A stretch of 64,000 nt of DNA. Origin: Taibaiella koreensis (GTDB taxonomy: Bacteria > Bacteroidota > Bacteroidia > Chitinophagales > Chitinophagaceae). The position numbers and the translations under genes are program-made. This document shows, one piece after another, positions 1 through 8,475 of this stretch. The stretch spans positions 1 to 64,000 of the forward strand of contig NZ_QVNU01000012.1 in assembly GCF_003545715.1 (NCBI RefSeq), written 5' to 3'. Under the pieces are notes generated by a model. It ran no database searches. It was not told the DNA's origin and saw only the letters and a program-made list of their open reading frames with translations. How positions within the stretch are numbered: position 1 is the first letter of the stretch; every line of letters begins with the position of its first letter.

Positions 1-1262
1 ATTTAGCCGTATATTTGAGCAGCCGCTGGCGCAACCTGAGCTGCGTGCCCTGCGGCAATATCTTCTTTGACAAGCTGAACGTAGAAGTAAGCAAAGGCAA
101 CCTGCTGGAGGAGACCCATTACTACCCGCATGGCCTGCCCATCAAGCCGCTGAGCAGCGTGCAGGCGCCTGCGGGTGGCTACCGGGACAACCGCCGCAAG
201 TACCAGAGCAACGAATACATACAGGACCTGGGGCTGAACTGGATGAGCTTTGGGGCCCGGCAGTACGACCCACAGATAGGGCGGTTCTTAAGCGTGGACC
301 CATTGGCCGATGCCGAAGGGCAGCAGATCTTCTCGCCTTATGCTGCCATGGGCAATGCACCGGAGAGTATGATCGATCCTAATGGGACATTTGCATACGT
401 GAAGGATTTTGGAAACACAAAAGCTGAGGCAATCAGTATGCTGGACGCAATGTTTGGCAATGGCAACTATAAGGTTGATGAAGCAGGCGATGGCCGAATT
501 GATATTACCAATCCGGTCGGCGCCTCCGCAGCCTTCCAGGCATTTATGAACACGACAATTGGTGGTGGCGTAGCGGCTGTTACACAAATGGCAGTTAACG
601 CAGGTCGATCTATCCTGCAAAACTTCTACAATCAGGGTATGAACGTTATTGTAAGTTTCGGCAAAAATGCAGTAGGAGATAACACCGTCACTGATTTTGA
701 ATGGAGTCAAAATTTGGCAGAGACTGAAATCGTTTCAGATGGTTCAAGTAGTACCATTTACGGAGATGGGACAAGGGTGATGCAACAAAAGAATGATGCG
801 TCAAGAAAAGCGTCAATAGAGAGAGCCTGGCATGCGGCAAAGAGATTGGGGTATATGCCCCCAAATCCAGAAGCGGCGGGAATAACGATAGGAGCAAATA
901 TGTTTACCGGAACAGGGGGTAGTTGGGCGTTGAACATAGGCTTTGTTGGTAACAAACTGGCGATCTGGCAAACAGCGGGAGCTGGATTTGGCACTCCGGA
1001 TGCGAGCACAACATTTTCGGTTTGGGCCGCTGAATATACAGGGGAAGGCTCGCCAACTTTCGAATCTGTATTAGGTGAAGGAGATTCTTTCAATGGTACA
1101 ATCGAAGTAGGTCCCGTGGGAGCGGCGGTCTCATATGCTCGAGGTTTTGATAATACTGGAAGTCCAGTTTGGCATACGGGAAGTATCGGTATAAGTTTTG
1201 GACTGCCTTTAGCACCAATAAAAGGATCTGTTAATTATCAACGTACACAATCTACTAAATAG
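1..1262 (+). CDS. Rhs-family protein, 3' part with variable C-terminal domain (partial)
   Basis: The reading frame is open from base 3 with no stop to the left edge, so this is the 3' end of a longer gene; the TTG at 15 is not a credible start. The visible part has the Rhs core: ETHYYPHGL, then FGARQYDPQIGRFLSVDPLA and the closing DPNG. In this family the core seals a shell and the residues after DPNG form the variable effector. Here about 290 residues follow. They comprise a helical linker and a C-terminal half (from about residue 285) rich in Gly, Ser and aromatic residues with alternating beta-like pattern. I do not recognise this domain; a membrane-active or beta-barrel fold is only a guess. 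A small lipoprotein gene follows 20 bp later and is a natural candidate for cognate immunity. Confidence 0.85.
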   Translation, partial: LAVYLSSRWRNLSCVPCGNIFFDKLNVEVSKGNLLEETHYYPHGLPIKPLSSVQAPAGGYRDNRRKYQSNEYIQDLGLNWMSFGARQYDPQIGRFLSVDPLADAEGQQIFSPYAAMGNAPESMIDPNGTFAYVKDFGNTKAEAISMLDAMFGNGNYKVDEAGDGRIDITNPVGASAAFQAFMNTTIGGGVAAVTQMAVNAGRSILQNFYNQGMNVIVSFGKNAVGDNTVTDFEWSQNLAETEIVSDGSSSTIYGDGTRVMQQKNDASRKASIERAWHAAKRLGYMPPNPEAAGITIGANMFTGTGGSWALNIGFVGNKLAIWQTAGAGFGTPDASTTFSVWAAEYTGEGSPTFESVLGEGDSFNGTIEVGPVGAAVSYARGFDNTGSPVWHTGSIGISFGLPLAPIKGSVNYQRTQSTK

Positions 1263-1282
1263 AGAGATAATACTATTGCTTA

Positions 1283-1609
1283 ATGAAAAACTTGCTTATT
1301 GTTCTTCTGCTGCTCACAATTTCAAGTTGCTGCTTGGATTTCGCGCGAGCAATGAAAATGATTGTTAAACCCTATAACTGGGAAGGAGAAATAGTCGCTA
1401 TTTTTCGTGATAGTACAGATAGAATGATGCCGAAAGTAGCCTTTAAACATGGAGATACAGCTGTCATCTATGCATATGAAATGTTCGGCATGTTGCAGCT
1501 TGGTGATTCTGTTATTAAGAAAAAGGGAAGTCTAAAATATATACTCAAGAGGAAAGGTGAACCAGCGAAGGAATTTTATCCCAAATGCGATGGAGTTGAG
1601 ATAAAATAA
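1283..1609 (+). CDS. Small secreted/lipoprotein, family A, candidate Rhs immunity protein
   Basis: A 108-residue protein with a hydrophobic N-terminus ending in SSCC, which fits a lipoprotein or export signal, so it probably acts in the periplasm or on a membrane. It starts 20 bp after the Rhs stop codon, the position expected of an immunity gene. The core holds the motif LQLGDSVIKKKG. Related GDS[IV]xK motifs occur in the proteins at 3826-4185, 5245-5598 and 13713-14072; I call this group family A. No catalytic residues are apparent. The immunity role is inferred from position and family recurrence and is not shown by the sequence. Confidence 0.75.
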   Translation: MKNLLIVLLLLTISSCCLDFARAMKMIVKPYNWEGEIVAIFRDSTDRMMPKVAFKHGDTAVIYAYEMFGMLQLGDSVIKKKGSLKYILKRKGEPAKEFYPKCDGVEIK

Positions 1610-1968
1610 TTTTTCATTATAGGCCAATTACAAACCAGACAGCAAACTTTCTTATAGCGCCTCTTTAATAGGGAAGCAGAGTAGAGATGAGTTAGATTGT
1701 TGTACCGTTGTAAGCGCGGCACTTTTCACCCTTAGCTAGTAACGCAAGCCTCGAATCTGTTTTGAAAAGGCTATGATCTTAAATATATTTTATTTTCTTT
1801 AATATTTATCGAGCATTGTCGTACCGTTCGAGCTTTAACTGTGGCCCTTTTTCCCTGAAATGCACTGAATTTGATGCCTAGCTTAGCTTATGAGTGTAAT
1901 CAAAAAGAACTGGAACGAAAAAATTACGTGCATTTTTAATCAATATATAAAAGGACAAACGGAGAGCC
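1610..1968. other. AT-rich intergenic stretch
   Basis: About 360 bases with no supported gene. It is AT-rich, with runs around 1775-1815, and no strong hairpin was found by eye. It separates the Rhs/immunity pair from the next lipoprotein gene and presumably holds that gene's promoter, but I could not place a convincing TTTG-N19-TAnnTTTG match. Confidence 0.4.
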
Positions 1969-2967
1969 ATGTTTAAGATCAATAGAATAGATTTATCTCT
2001 TATTGTAATATTCACATTTCTCGTATCCAGTTGCCAAGTAACTGGCACCTGGACCGATGGCAACATCGATCCCAAGATCGAAGATGCTGTTGAACAGGTC
2101 AACATACGTGCCGTTAATAGTCTGCGAGAAAATAATCCAGACGCGCTTGTTTCACTTTGCAGCGATCCATTATTAGCCGTTGCTAATAAACAGGCCTTAA
2201 CCAACCTGGTACACGCGGCTCATGAGATAATCCTAGTCAAGTCGCGATTTGAAATCAAAAAGCGGTTTTATATGAAAACGACCGCCAAGGGTGCACTAGT
2301 TAAAGTTGCTTCGGGAGCAACAAGCGATCACAATTACGAAATCACATTCAGAACCAACACTACTGAAACGATGGTTATGGTTGGCGAATTTACGAGTGCT
2401 TACCAAACCGTTCTTCTCCTGGCCGTCTATGGAAACTACAACAGTCAATGGAAGCTGAATATTCTGAAGGTGGGCATAAATAAGTTACTATATAAAGACG
2501 CTATTGCCTGGTACAAAGAGGCCAGATCCTCCTACAACTCCAGCGATACCATTGATGCATTCAATAAACTGTCCATCGCCAATAAGCTGCTTAAACCCGG
2601 CGGTGAGTATTGGACTTATGACAAGGAGAAGGAGATTCGGGAATGGACTGCGAATATGCAACAGGTGACCGGCAAACGGTATCACTTTCCTGTAGCGCTT
2701 GTGGTCAACCGGCTCCCAGTAAGCATAATTGGCATCAGCCCGCAATTTTTGTATAATTACTATCCAGAGATTACTTATGTAAGCACGCTTCCGTTAAGTG
2801 ATACGAAGGCGCAGGAAAAAGAGTGTGATAGTGTTCATCACCTGGCGCGGAAGATCTTTCCGTATCTTGCCAGGAACAACGACACCATTTTGTACCGGGC
2901 TTTTAATGATGCACCCAAGACGGGTAAAGAACAAAGCTATGGCTTCGCCCGTGCTACCAGGTTCTAG
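1969..2967 (+). CDS. Lipoprotein of unknown function
   Basis: A 332-residue protein. The N-terminus is an export signal with a lipobox-like LVSSC (Cys near residue 22). Residues 35-75 are helical and resemble the opening of stalk or scaffold lipoproteins (IEDAVEQVNIRAVNSL). The middle is mixed alpha/beta, and residues 165-215 have a tetratricopeptide-like feel (YKEARSSYNSSDTIDAFNKL). I do not recognise a named domain. The start is supported by a purine-rich GGAGAG shortly upstream of the ATG. The stop lies only about 15 bp before repeat R1 copy 1. The gene may belong to the immunity array or be an inserted accessory lipoprotein. Confidence 0.75.
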   Translation: MFKINRIDLSLIVIFTFLVSSCQVTGTWTDGNIDPKIEDAVEQVNIRAVNSLRENNPDALVSLCSDPLLAVANKQALTNLVHAAHEIILVKSRFEIKKRFYMKTTAKGALVKVASGATSDHNYEITFRTNTTETMVMVGEFTSAYQTVLLLAVYGNYNSQWKLNILKVGINKLLYKDAIAWYKEARSSYNSSDTIDAFNKLSIANKLLKPGGEYWTYDKEKEIREWTANMQQVTGKRYHFPVALVVNRLPVSIIGISPQFLYNYYPEITYVSTLPLSDTKAQEKECDSVHHLARKIFPYLARNNDTILYRAFNDAPKTGKEQSYGFARATRF

Positions 2968-2980
2968 GCTATCTATTGCC

Positions 2981-3090
2981 CCTCCTGCTCGTAGCGTCTC
3001 GCTACGACCTGCTTTAGATTATAGGGAATATGCTATTTCTGCGAGCGCGTTACCGTATGTGTCCGTTACGCTTTCGCCTGTGCACCAAGC
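2981..3090 (+). repeat. Repeat R1, copy 1 (palindrome-headed)
   Basis: The head is an inverted repeat with arms CTCGTAGC-like and GCTACGACC around GTCTC. It is followed by a conserved tail containing a TGCTATTTCTGC-type block and a TGTGTCCGTTACG-type block. Homologous copies lie near 9731, 10262 and 14596, all in the same orientation and all just after genes of the small-protein array. Confidence 0.75.
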
Positions 3091-3179
3091 ACCCGTCTTT
3101 TTAAGCTAAACGATAATAGTATGTTCATGTTTTATAGCGGACTCCGGGTGCAATTAAAGGTATTCATAACTACAAAAAA

Positions 3180-3646
3180 ATGACTGTAATTAAACCCGGG
3201 AAGCTCGAGATGATCCCAATACTTATCATACTTCTGCTACCCCCTATTGCAGTAATTTGCTTAATGGGCACTGAGCTACTGAATTTGGTGAATTGCGCAT
3301 GCTAGTCGGAGTATACTGTTTAATCTTTGGCGTGATGCTGCTTAAAGACTATAAGAACTTATATCTCTATACTGATACTTTAGAAATAAACTACACGTAC
3401 TGGCCTTTTATTAAGCCTTCAAATAAATTTCAATTAAAAAGTATTCAGGAATTTAAAGTTGTCAAATACTCTTTGCAAACAAGACTATCAACTGCGGTCT
3501 ACATATCCTGTGTTGCAGGTTATGACATAAAGACAAAAAGGATATCTATGAGAGTAGAAGGCAAGCGAAGTGAATTTCAACTTTTGCTTAATGACCTTAG
3601 AGAAAAAGGCGTCTTGGTAGAGACTGAAGGTGATTATTGGAAATAA
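3180..3646 (+). pseudogene. Family B membrane protein, frameshifted
   Basis: The downstream frame (3293-3646) encodes a protein ending in EFQLLLNDLREKG..VETEGDYW. It aligns along its whole length with the C-terminal two thirds of the intact protein at 8673-9197, which ends REFQVLIDTLRTKG..ECEGDVW. The missing N-terminus is present in another frame: an ATG at 3180 opens a reading frame encoding a transmembrane segment (MIPILIILLLPPIAVICLMG) that matches the paralogue and stops at TAG 3303-3305. Joining the frames at about 3285-3300 restores a protein of roughly 155 residues. This is either a pseudogene or a base-calling error. Confidence 0.7.
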
Positions 3647-3662
3647 ATTCAAAAGGATAGCA

Positions 3663-3700
3663 CACTCCGCTGGCGCACGAACTCCTTCGTGCGTCAGCAA
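3663..3700 (+). repeat. Repeat R2, partial copy (5' hairpin only)
   Basis: This stretch carries CTGGCGCACGA..CTTCGTGCGTCAG, the left hairpin of repeat R2. The right half (AACAACC terminator) is missing. It directly follows the family B stop codon, the usual R2 position. Confidence 0.6.
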
Positions 3701-3825
3701 AGGAAATTTTCTTTACGGCGGTCAATTGATTTTGGTGCTGGATTACCAGCGGGACCTGCGCCAATAAATGTATCAGCCAGATAAACAATGCCTGGATTTT
3801 ACACGATCTCCGGGAAAATAGGGAC

Positions 3826-4185
3826 ATGAAAAAAGTAATTATATTTATTGGATTTTTAACGCTACTTGGGTGCTTTATATTTGTGGGCATGATTTACCAG
3901 AATAATAAAGTAGCAGAAGAATTTGATTTATTTTATGCCAGTTCTTTGTCTGGAAGAATAGTTAAAACTGACAAATACTCCAGAGGAGCAAATTTTGTTC
4001 TTGATAATAACCCAAAGCAATTAACCTTTTATCCCTACATTGACAAAACGTCAAACAACAATAACGTATTTCAGTATTTAGCCAAGCCTGGAGATAGCAT
4101 CTATAAGCCAGCCTATTCAGATAGGCTATTATTGATCAAAAGCAATAAGGTCTATGCGTACACTTTTCAAAAAATAAAAAATTAG
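3826..4185 (+). CDS. Membrane-anchored small protein, family A-like
   Basis: A 119-residue protein with one N-terminal membrane segment (VIIFIGFLTLLGCFIFVGMI) followed by an extracytoplasmic beta-rich domain. The motif KPGDSIYK near residue 90 and the position of the final VYAYTF strand resemble the proteins at 5245-5598 and 13713-14072, so I place it in family A as a divergent member. It ends right before a complete R2 repeat. The function is unknown; a role as an immunity cassette is inferred from context. Confidence 0.75.
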   Translation: MKKVIIFIGFLTLLGCFIFVGMIYQNNKVAEEFDLFYASSLSGRIVKTDKYSRGANFVLDNNPKQLTFYPYIDKTSNNNNVFQYLAKPGDSIYKPAYSDRLLLIKSNKVYAYTFQKIKN

Positions 4186-4195
4186 ATATGCCCCC

Positions 4196-4285
4196 TGCTG
4201 GCGCACAAAATCTCTCGTGTGCTACTAAGAAAAACAACCGATGCTTTCATTGCACATTGGTTGTTTTGTATGTGGATTTGTGTAT
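4196..4285 (+). repeat. Repeat R2 with rho-independent terminator
   Basis: The left hairpin is GGCGCACA..TCGTGTGC. The right hairpin has arms AACAACC and GGTTGTT followed by TTTG. It matches the copies at 5603, 7025 and 8472 and most likely terminates transcription of the 3826 gene. Confidence 0.75.
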
Positions 4286-4382
4286 TAGCGAGGAGTCACT
4301 GCTATCGGAGATTATTTTTAGTCCTTTTCTCGCAGGAGGCGATATCGATGGTTATCCTGCCGTGTCTCGTTAATTTACAAAC

Positions 4383-5111
4383 ATGATCACAAGAAAAACA
4401 AAAAGAAAACTTAGTATCGGCGTTCTCTTAATTGTCATAATTATTATTGGTTATAGTAGTTACTGGTTTATTTCATCGTTTGGTTTAGCCGTAAATCTAC
4501 TGCAAGAAGATGATCCAAGTACGAAACAGATAAGCGAAGAATATAAAAGCCTTTTTGCTACTTCGGCATACACCAAGCTGAGGGTAGAACATACCTATAA
4601 TAGCAAAGTAAGAAGCCCAATTACGCTTATTGATTATGATTCAATTTACAGTATACTTATTTACAAAATAAGTATGAATTCCAAAGCTGGTCTGTCCAAA
4701 ATATTATTCTTGGAATATAAAGATGCAGATCAGAGCCCGAATATTGCTTACAGAGGAATACCCTACAGTTTCATGTTTAAGTACAAAGCGGGCAAAGAAT
4801 CCAGCGCGACACAATTGTTTTTAACAATAAATGGCGACTCCATTCGATCTCTTTTTCATAGTGACACCTTAGTAAATTATGCAGCAACTTTCGAAGATTT
4901 ATCCATCAGTTATACCAAGGATGGGATAAAGGAGATCTATGCAGTCTCAGATGACGCTTTCATAAAAACTAAAATACCTATTAATGTTCTCTTTTTAAAA
5001 AGAGGGATGACAATTTACCTCTTTTTCTTATCGGTAAAGGTGCATGGGAAAAGCATACCAGACAGCTTACTTTACAACTTGATAACCGGAATAGAGAAAC
5101 AGATACGCTGA
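4383..5111 (+). CDS. Membrane-anchored protein of unknown function
   Basis: A 242-residue protein. A basic N-terminus (RKTKRK) precedes one membrane helix (residues 11-32), and a ~205-residue domain lies outside. The domain shows alternating strand-like segments and a hydrophobic patch near residue 205 (YLFFLSV). No family is recognised. It is the largest of the array proteins apart from the lipoprotein at 1969, and it is followed at once by an open in-frame stretch running into the next gene (5113-5244). AT-rich like its neighbours. An immunity or accessory role is inferred only from location. Confidence 0.7.
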   Translation: MITRKTKRKLSIGVLLIVIIIIGYSSYWFISSFGLAVNLLQEDDPSTKQISEEYKSLFATSAYTKLRVEHTYNSKVRSPITLIDYDSIYSILIYKISMNSKAGLSKILFLEYKDADQSPNIAYRGIPYSFMFKYKAGKESSATQLFLTINGDSIRSLFHSDTLVNYAATFEDLSISYTKDGIKEIYAVSDDAFIKTKIPINVLFLKRGMTIYLFFLSVKVHGKSIPDSLLYNLITGIEKQIR

Positions 5112-5244
5112 GTTCTTAACTGGATTTGGCTTTGTCCCTGATGGCACGCGGAAAGGACTTGTGCCCCACCTGGGATTCTGGCCAATATTTATACACAACT
5201 GGAGTAAGAAAGATTTTTGGTTTGTAAAATTTTTGGAAAAAATC

Positions 5245-5598
5245 ATGAAAAATAAGATATCCAAGTCGGCTGGTTTTATTGCTGCGGTCCTGGCGATTGG
5301 CTTTATTATAGGCAGTTTTGTATACCTATCAATAAAAGAAAAACAAACGAATAAACAATTTTATAAAATGGAGATTAAGGCCATTGTGATAAAACGTAGC
5401 GATTGGCAAAAGAGATCGATAGACTTTTATTTAAACAACGGAACTCATTTGAATTTTATAGCTCCCGCGACGGGTAAGCTTGAGATAGGAGATTCTGTTC
5501 ATAAAGCGAGGCAAACTTTTAACTACAGCGTTTTTAGAAAAAATGTCGATGGTGTATATGCAATAGCTGGAAATTACAATTATATGAAGATAGAATAG
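5245..5598 (+). CDS. Membrane-anchored small protein, family A
   Basis: I chose the ATG at 5245 (MKNKISKSAGF), which gives 117 residues with one N-terminal helix (GFIAAVLAIGFIIGSFVYL) and a short external beta domain. The motif LEIGDSVHK and the ending YSVFRKNVDGVY are nearly identical to IAVGDSIQK and YSVYRKNVNGVY of the protein at 13713-14072, so these are clear paralogues 8.5 kb apart. The same frame is open upstream to beyond 5113 and could encode an unrelated remnant. A full R2 repeat follows 4 bp after the stop. Confidence 0.8.
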   Translation: MKNKISKSAGFIAAVLAIGFIIGSFVYLSIKEKQTNKQFYKMEIKAIVIKRSDWQKRSIDFYLNNGTHLNFIAPATGKLEIGDSVHKARQTFNYSVFRKNVDGVYAIAGNYNYMKIE

Positions 5599-5602
5599 TC
5601 TC

Positions 5603-5700
5603 CGCTGGCGCACGCGCCCTCGCGTGTGCCTCAAGAGAAACAACCGACACTAAGATATGGGTTGTTTTTGTACATGGATTTATATGCCTAAAAATCGTAG
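5603..5700 (+). repeat. Repeat R2 with terminator, best-preserved copy
   Basis: Hairpin 1 has arms GGCGCACGCG (5607-5616) and CGCGTGTGCC (5621-5630) around CCCT. Hairpin 2 has arms AACAACC (5639-5645) and GGTTGTT (5660-5666) followed by T's, a rho-independent terminator. A conserved tail, ATGGATTTATATGC and AAAAATCGTAGAT, follows. Confidence 0.85.
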
Positions 5701-5760
5701 ATCTCCAGATCATGAAGGCGATCTCTTACATTGAGGGAATAGCTTTCTTTTAATGCCAAC

Positions 5761-5918
5761 ATCTTTTTCAGCGGGAAGAGATCCTTCCCTTCGCAAGCTG
5801 CGCAAGTTTCGTTCAGGATAACAATGGGGTGTCTACAGTTGGTGCTAATGTTAAACCATAAACATCATATCGTGCTGACATCTGCGGGCACCATGGAAGC
5901 ATCTAAATACCTTTGAAC
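5761..5918 (+). repeat. Repeat R3, copy 1 (~150 bp)
   Basis: It begins near GGGAAGAGATCCTTCCCTTC and passes AAGCTGCGCAAGTTTC and AAACCATAAACAT. It ends with TGCTGACATCTGCGGG and CATGGAAGCATCTAAATACC. Two further copies lie at 10388-10544 and 25018-25172. No protein is encoded consistently across the copies. Confidence 0.8.
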
Positions 5919-5974
5919 AACTTAAGACATTTCCGTAATAGGTGCAGATGCTTTTTCAAAAAAATCGAAAACTA

Positions 5975-6430
5975 ATGGATTTAAAATATCTTTTTGTTGC
6001 ATTAGTAGCACTCTGCTCTTGTCAACCTGATCGAAGCAGTAAGAACCAAATGATGAATAGCAATTTTGCGAAGAAGTATAATGATGCGTTTTTGAAAGAT
6101 AGCCTAATCAAAAAAGTGACTATGGCTGGAGACACCAGCGCATATGAAGAGTTATATTACACGTTTACACTAAGCGACCATAAAAAAGAATGGTTTTACT
6201 ATGCTTTTGAAATGGCTCATAATTTCGATTATCCCAGAGCATATTTGCACTTATATTTTATATTAAAAACAGATTCCGGGAGTCAACAGAAGACTAACCA
6301 GCTAGCCAATTATTATCTTTTAAAGGCGTATGAAAAAGGAATTGAAGATGCCAGGGATGAAATTGAAGAAAGGTTGGGCAGACCTTCAAAAATACCAAGT
6401 TCTATTGAATACTTAAAATCATTTGAATAG
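5975..6430 (+). CDS. Lipoprotein with Sel1/TPR-like helices
   Basis: I prefer the ATG at 5975, which gives MDLKYLFVALVALCSC, a lipoprotein signal (Cys at residue 16); a GTG at 5942 is possible but adds an odd leader. The mature part is helical. The stretch from YAFEMAHNFDYPRAYLHLYF through LANYYLLKAYEKGIEDA looks like one or two Sel1/TPR-type repeats. Such helical-repeat lipoproteins are frequent among immunity proteins of contact-dependent toxins, but no family can be named here. It lies in the array between repeats R3 and R2. Confidence 0.7.
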   Translation: MDLKYLFVALVALCSCQPDRSSKNQMMNSNFAKKYNDAFLKDSLIKKVTMAGDTSAYEELYYTFTLSDHKKEWFYYAFEMAHNFDYPRAYLHLYFILKTDSGSQQKTNQLANYYLLKAYEKGIEDARDEIEERLGRPSKIPSSIEYLKSFE

Positions 6431-6501
6431 CCTTGTGCTTAGGATTCGTACACCAGCGTGTGGACTACTACGGAGACCACGGCTCCCATACAACTAGTGT
6501 T

Positions 6502-7029
6502 ATGACAAAGGCCATTTTAATTTCAACGATACTGTTGTTTAAAGGACTTCAGTTATTCTCTCAACAGTCTGACAACGATTCATTCAATCTCAAACAGTTT
6601 AAGGCCTGCTGGAAGCTAAAGGATATGGTTTATGTGGCCAATGGAGGACGCTACGGTCAGGAGGAGGCGGAAAAATTATTCGTAGGTAAGATAGTTTGTT
6701 TTAATTCAAACCCACTCCATATTTTAGATGATACAATCGTCAATCCTCGCTTCAGGATCGTAAAAGAAAAGACTCAGCAATTTACTGTCAGAAATTTCCA
6801 GGTATATAAGGATATTTCAAAATGGTTCAAAATAAGCAAGGACTCAATTTATGTAGTCTATATGACTTCAGGCATTAGCATAACGAATAACCCGACAGCA
6901 AAAATAAAGCGAACCAAGGCCTATGCCTATGAATTTGCTTACGATGGTGATTATCTATTTTTCCCATTAAATGGAAGTTTATTTCGCTTGAGTAAACTGG
7001 AAATATCGGATTTCCGAAGCGAGCGATGA
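6502..7029 (+). CDS. Secreted protein of unknown function
   Basis: The ATG at 6502 gives a signal peptide (MTKAILISTILLFKGLQLFS) with cleavage near SQQ. The mature protein is ~155 residues. It has a lipocalin-like impression: an early FKACWKLKDMVYV strand, a central Phe/Val-rich strand region and a final YLFFPLNGSLFRLSKLE. The lipocalin idea is a guess. The upstream frame from 6433 has no signal logic and is not used. Its stop codon is exactly where homology to the 3' flank of the unrelated gene at 7996 begins, which suggests cassette exchange. Confidence 0.7.
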   Translation: MTKAILISTILLFKGLQLFSQQSDNDSFNLKQFKACWKLKDMVYVANGGRYGQEEAEKLFVGKIVCFNSNPLHILDDTIVNPRFRIVKEKTQQFTVRNFQVYKDISKWFKISKDSIYVVYMTSGISITNNPTAKIKRTKAYAYEFAYDGDYLFFPLNGSLFRLSKLEISDFRSER

Positions 7030-7163
7030 ATAGCGGCTTTTGCTAACCCATCAATGTCCCCGCTGGCGTACGCGCCCTCGCGTGTGCCTCAAGAGAAACA
7101 ACCGATACTAAGATACGGGTTGTTTTCGTACATGGATTTATATGCTTAAAAATCGTAGATTCC
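7025..7163 (+). repeat. Repeat R2 with terminator (extended left flank)
   Basis: The copy contains both R2 hairpins (GGCGTACGCG..CGCGTGTGCC and AACAACC..GGTTGTT). It also shares GAATAGCGGC.TTTGCTA and CATCAATGT with the copy at 8472, so the homologous segment begins at the stop codon of each upstream gene. Confidence 0.8.
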
Positions 7164-7213
7164 AGATAGAGATTGATTGAGAAATAAAAAAACGCTGCTA
7201 AGAAAAAATAACT

Positions 7214-7759
7214 ATGAAATTAATAACGATATCTGTGGTGCTATTTGGATTCCTATCTAATGCTACAGCACAAAAAACGGATTTTATCGTTTGTACTTGG
7301 GTCGTAGCCGAAGGTGCCCAGGTTTACAACATTATTCTTAGTGAAAATAATCGAACTATAGACTCGCTTTACAATCAAATTGAACAGAGTAGTTTTCACA
7401 AGTACACACACGTACGGCAGTATATTGTAAGCACAGGAGCCCTTCAATACATTTCTGAATACATTACTGCTCATTGCAATTCCGAAACCAATTTGTCATC
7501 TAAAAGTCAGGATGAATACCATATTGGCTACCGGATAAATAAGGATGCCCTACAATGTTATATAGAAAAAAAGGATCGAGCAATTCCTTATTTCAAAAGT
7601 CTTATTGATTGGATAAAAAAATCAAAATATTCTAGCGAATGTGCAGGGTTTGTATCTTCTCTAAAGCAACATTACATCGAAGGAAAAGGTTTCCCTTATA
7701 ACAGGCTTGACCAGGTTACATTTGAAAATACGTTAAAGAGGAAAGGGCAAAGCAAATAA
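7214..7759 (+). CDS. Secreted protein of unknown function
   Basis: A 181-residue protein with a clear signal peptide (MKLITISVVLFGFLSNATAQ). The mature region contains a polar helical middle and two Cys residues near 97 and 118, with a third near 143, and is otherwise unremarkable. No homologous family is recognised and no paralogue is seen in the window. It occupies one cassette of the small-gene array between an R2 repeat and a stretch with a CGCAAAGG-type intergenic motif (7775-7815). Functional assignment is not possible from sequence. Confidence 0.7.
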   Translation: MKLITISVVLFGFLSNATAQKTDFIVCTWVVAEGAQVYNIILSENNRTIDSLYNQIEQSSFHKYTHVRQYIVSTGALQYISEYITAHCNSETNLSSKSQDEYHIGYRINKDALQCYIEKKDRAIPYFKSLIDWIKKSKYSSECAGFVSSLKQHYIEGKGFPYNRLDQVTFENTLKRKGQSK

Positions 7760-7995
7760 GAAAGAGCCATGTGGTTAACCGCGGAGTTCGCCAAGCCGTA
7801 CGCAAAGGGCGCAGAGCGGCTGGCACAAAATGTTTCATCAGGCGCTAACTTTACTGTAAAAGGGAATAAGCCGGTGGCTAACAGCGGATATAATCTGCTC
7901 CCCTTCCGGGCAAGTGGACGCGCATAGGATACCGTGTTTCGTAACGAAACGATGGGCAAGACTTTTTATAAAAAAGCAACATCTAAAAACACGAA

Positions 7996-8475
7996 ATGAT
8001 GAAATCAATAGAGGAGATCAAATCAATGCTGGTGAAAGAATTGCTTCGAAGGTTGCCCGGTATAGCATCGAATACAAAAGCGCCTGACTATTACAACGAG
8101 CTGCTGGGAGATACCTCTTATTTGTTGACAGGTTTGCTGGGGCTAAACCTTCGAGAGCAGTTTTCAGATTGGCCCTCACAAAATTGGATGGACGATAGTC
8201 TTATTACAAAGGTGGCATTACAAGATAAAAAAATGGCGCTTTGGGGTGAAGCCATCTGGGGTGTTATGAACGATACGGAACAATGGGTTGATCCGCTTTA
8301 TTTTGAAATGGAACTTGATGAAAGCAAAAGTAATTATACAAGCTATACTTTTTTATTTTCCGATCTTGAATACAAAGCAATACCCTATTCTTTTTTCAAA
8401 CATAATCGCTCTTACTGGCAATCGACAAAAAGAAACTGGAAATATAGGATTTGCGAAGGGGTAAATGAGCAGTGA
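7996..8475 (+). CDS. Cytoplasmic protein of unknown function
   Basis: A 159-residue protein with no signal peptide or membrane segment, unlike most of its neighbours. It opens with an amphipathic helix (SIEEIKSMLVKELLRRLPG) and is rich in Trp and aromatic residues. The segments MALWGEAIWGVMNDTEQWVDP and YTFLFSDLEYKAIPYSFF alternate polar and aromatic residues. The profile resembles soluble immunity proteins, but I cannot name a family. The R2 repeat begins at its stop codon. Confidence 0.7.
   Translation: MMKSIEEIKSMLVKELLRRLPGIASNTKAPDYYNELLGDTSYLLTGLLGLNLREQFSDWPSQNWMDDSLITKVALQDKKMALWGEAIWGVMNDTEQWVDPLYFEMELDESKSNYTSYTFLFSDLEYKAIPYSFFKHNRSYWQSTKRNWKYRICEGVNEQ

Noticed and set aside
2981-3090. 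R1 as a tRNA or tmRNA fragment
   Set aside because: The 9-bp palindrome and tail do not form a cloverleaf, there is no T-loop consensus, and copies are not at tRNA genes.
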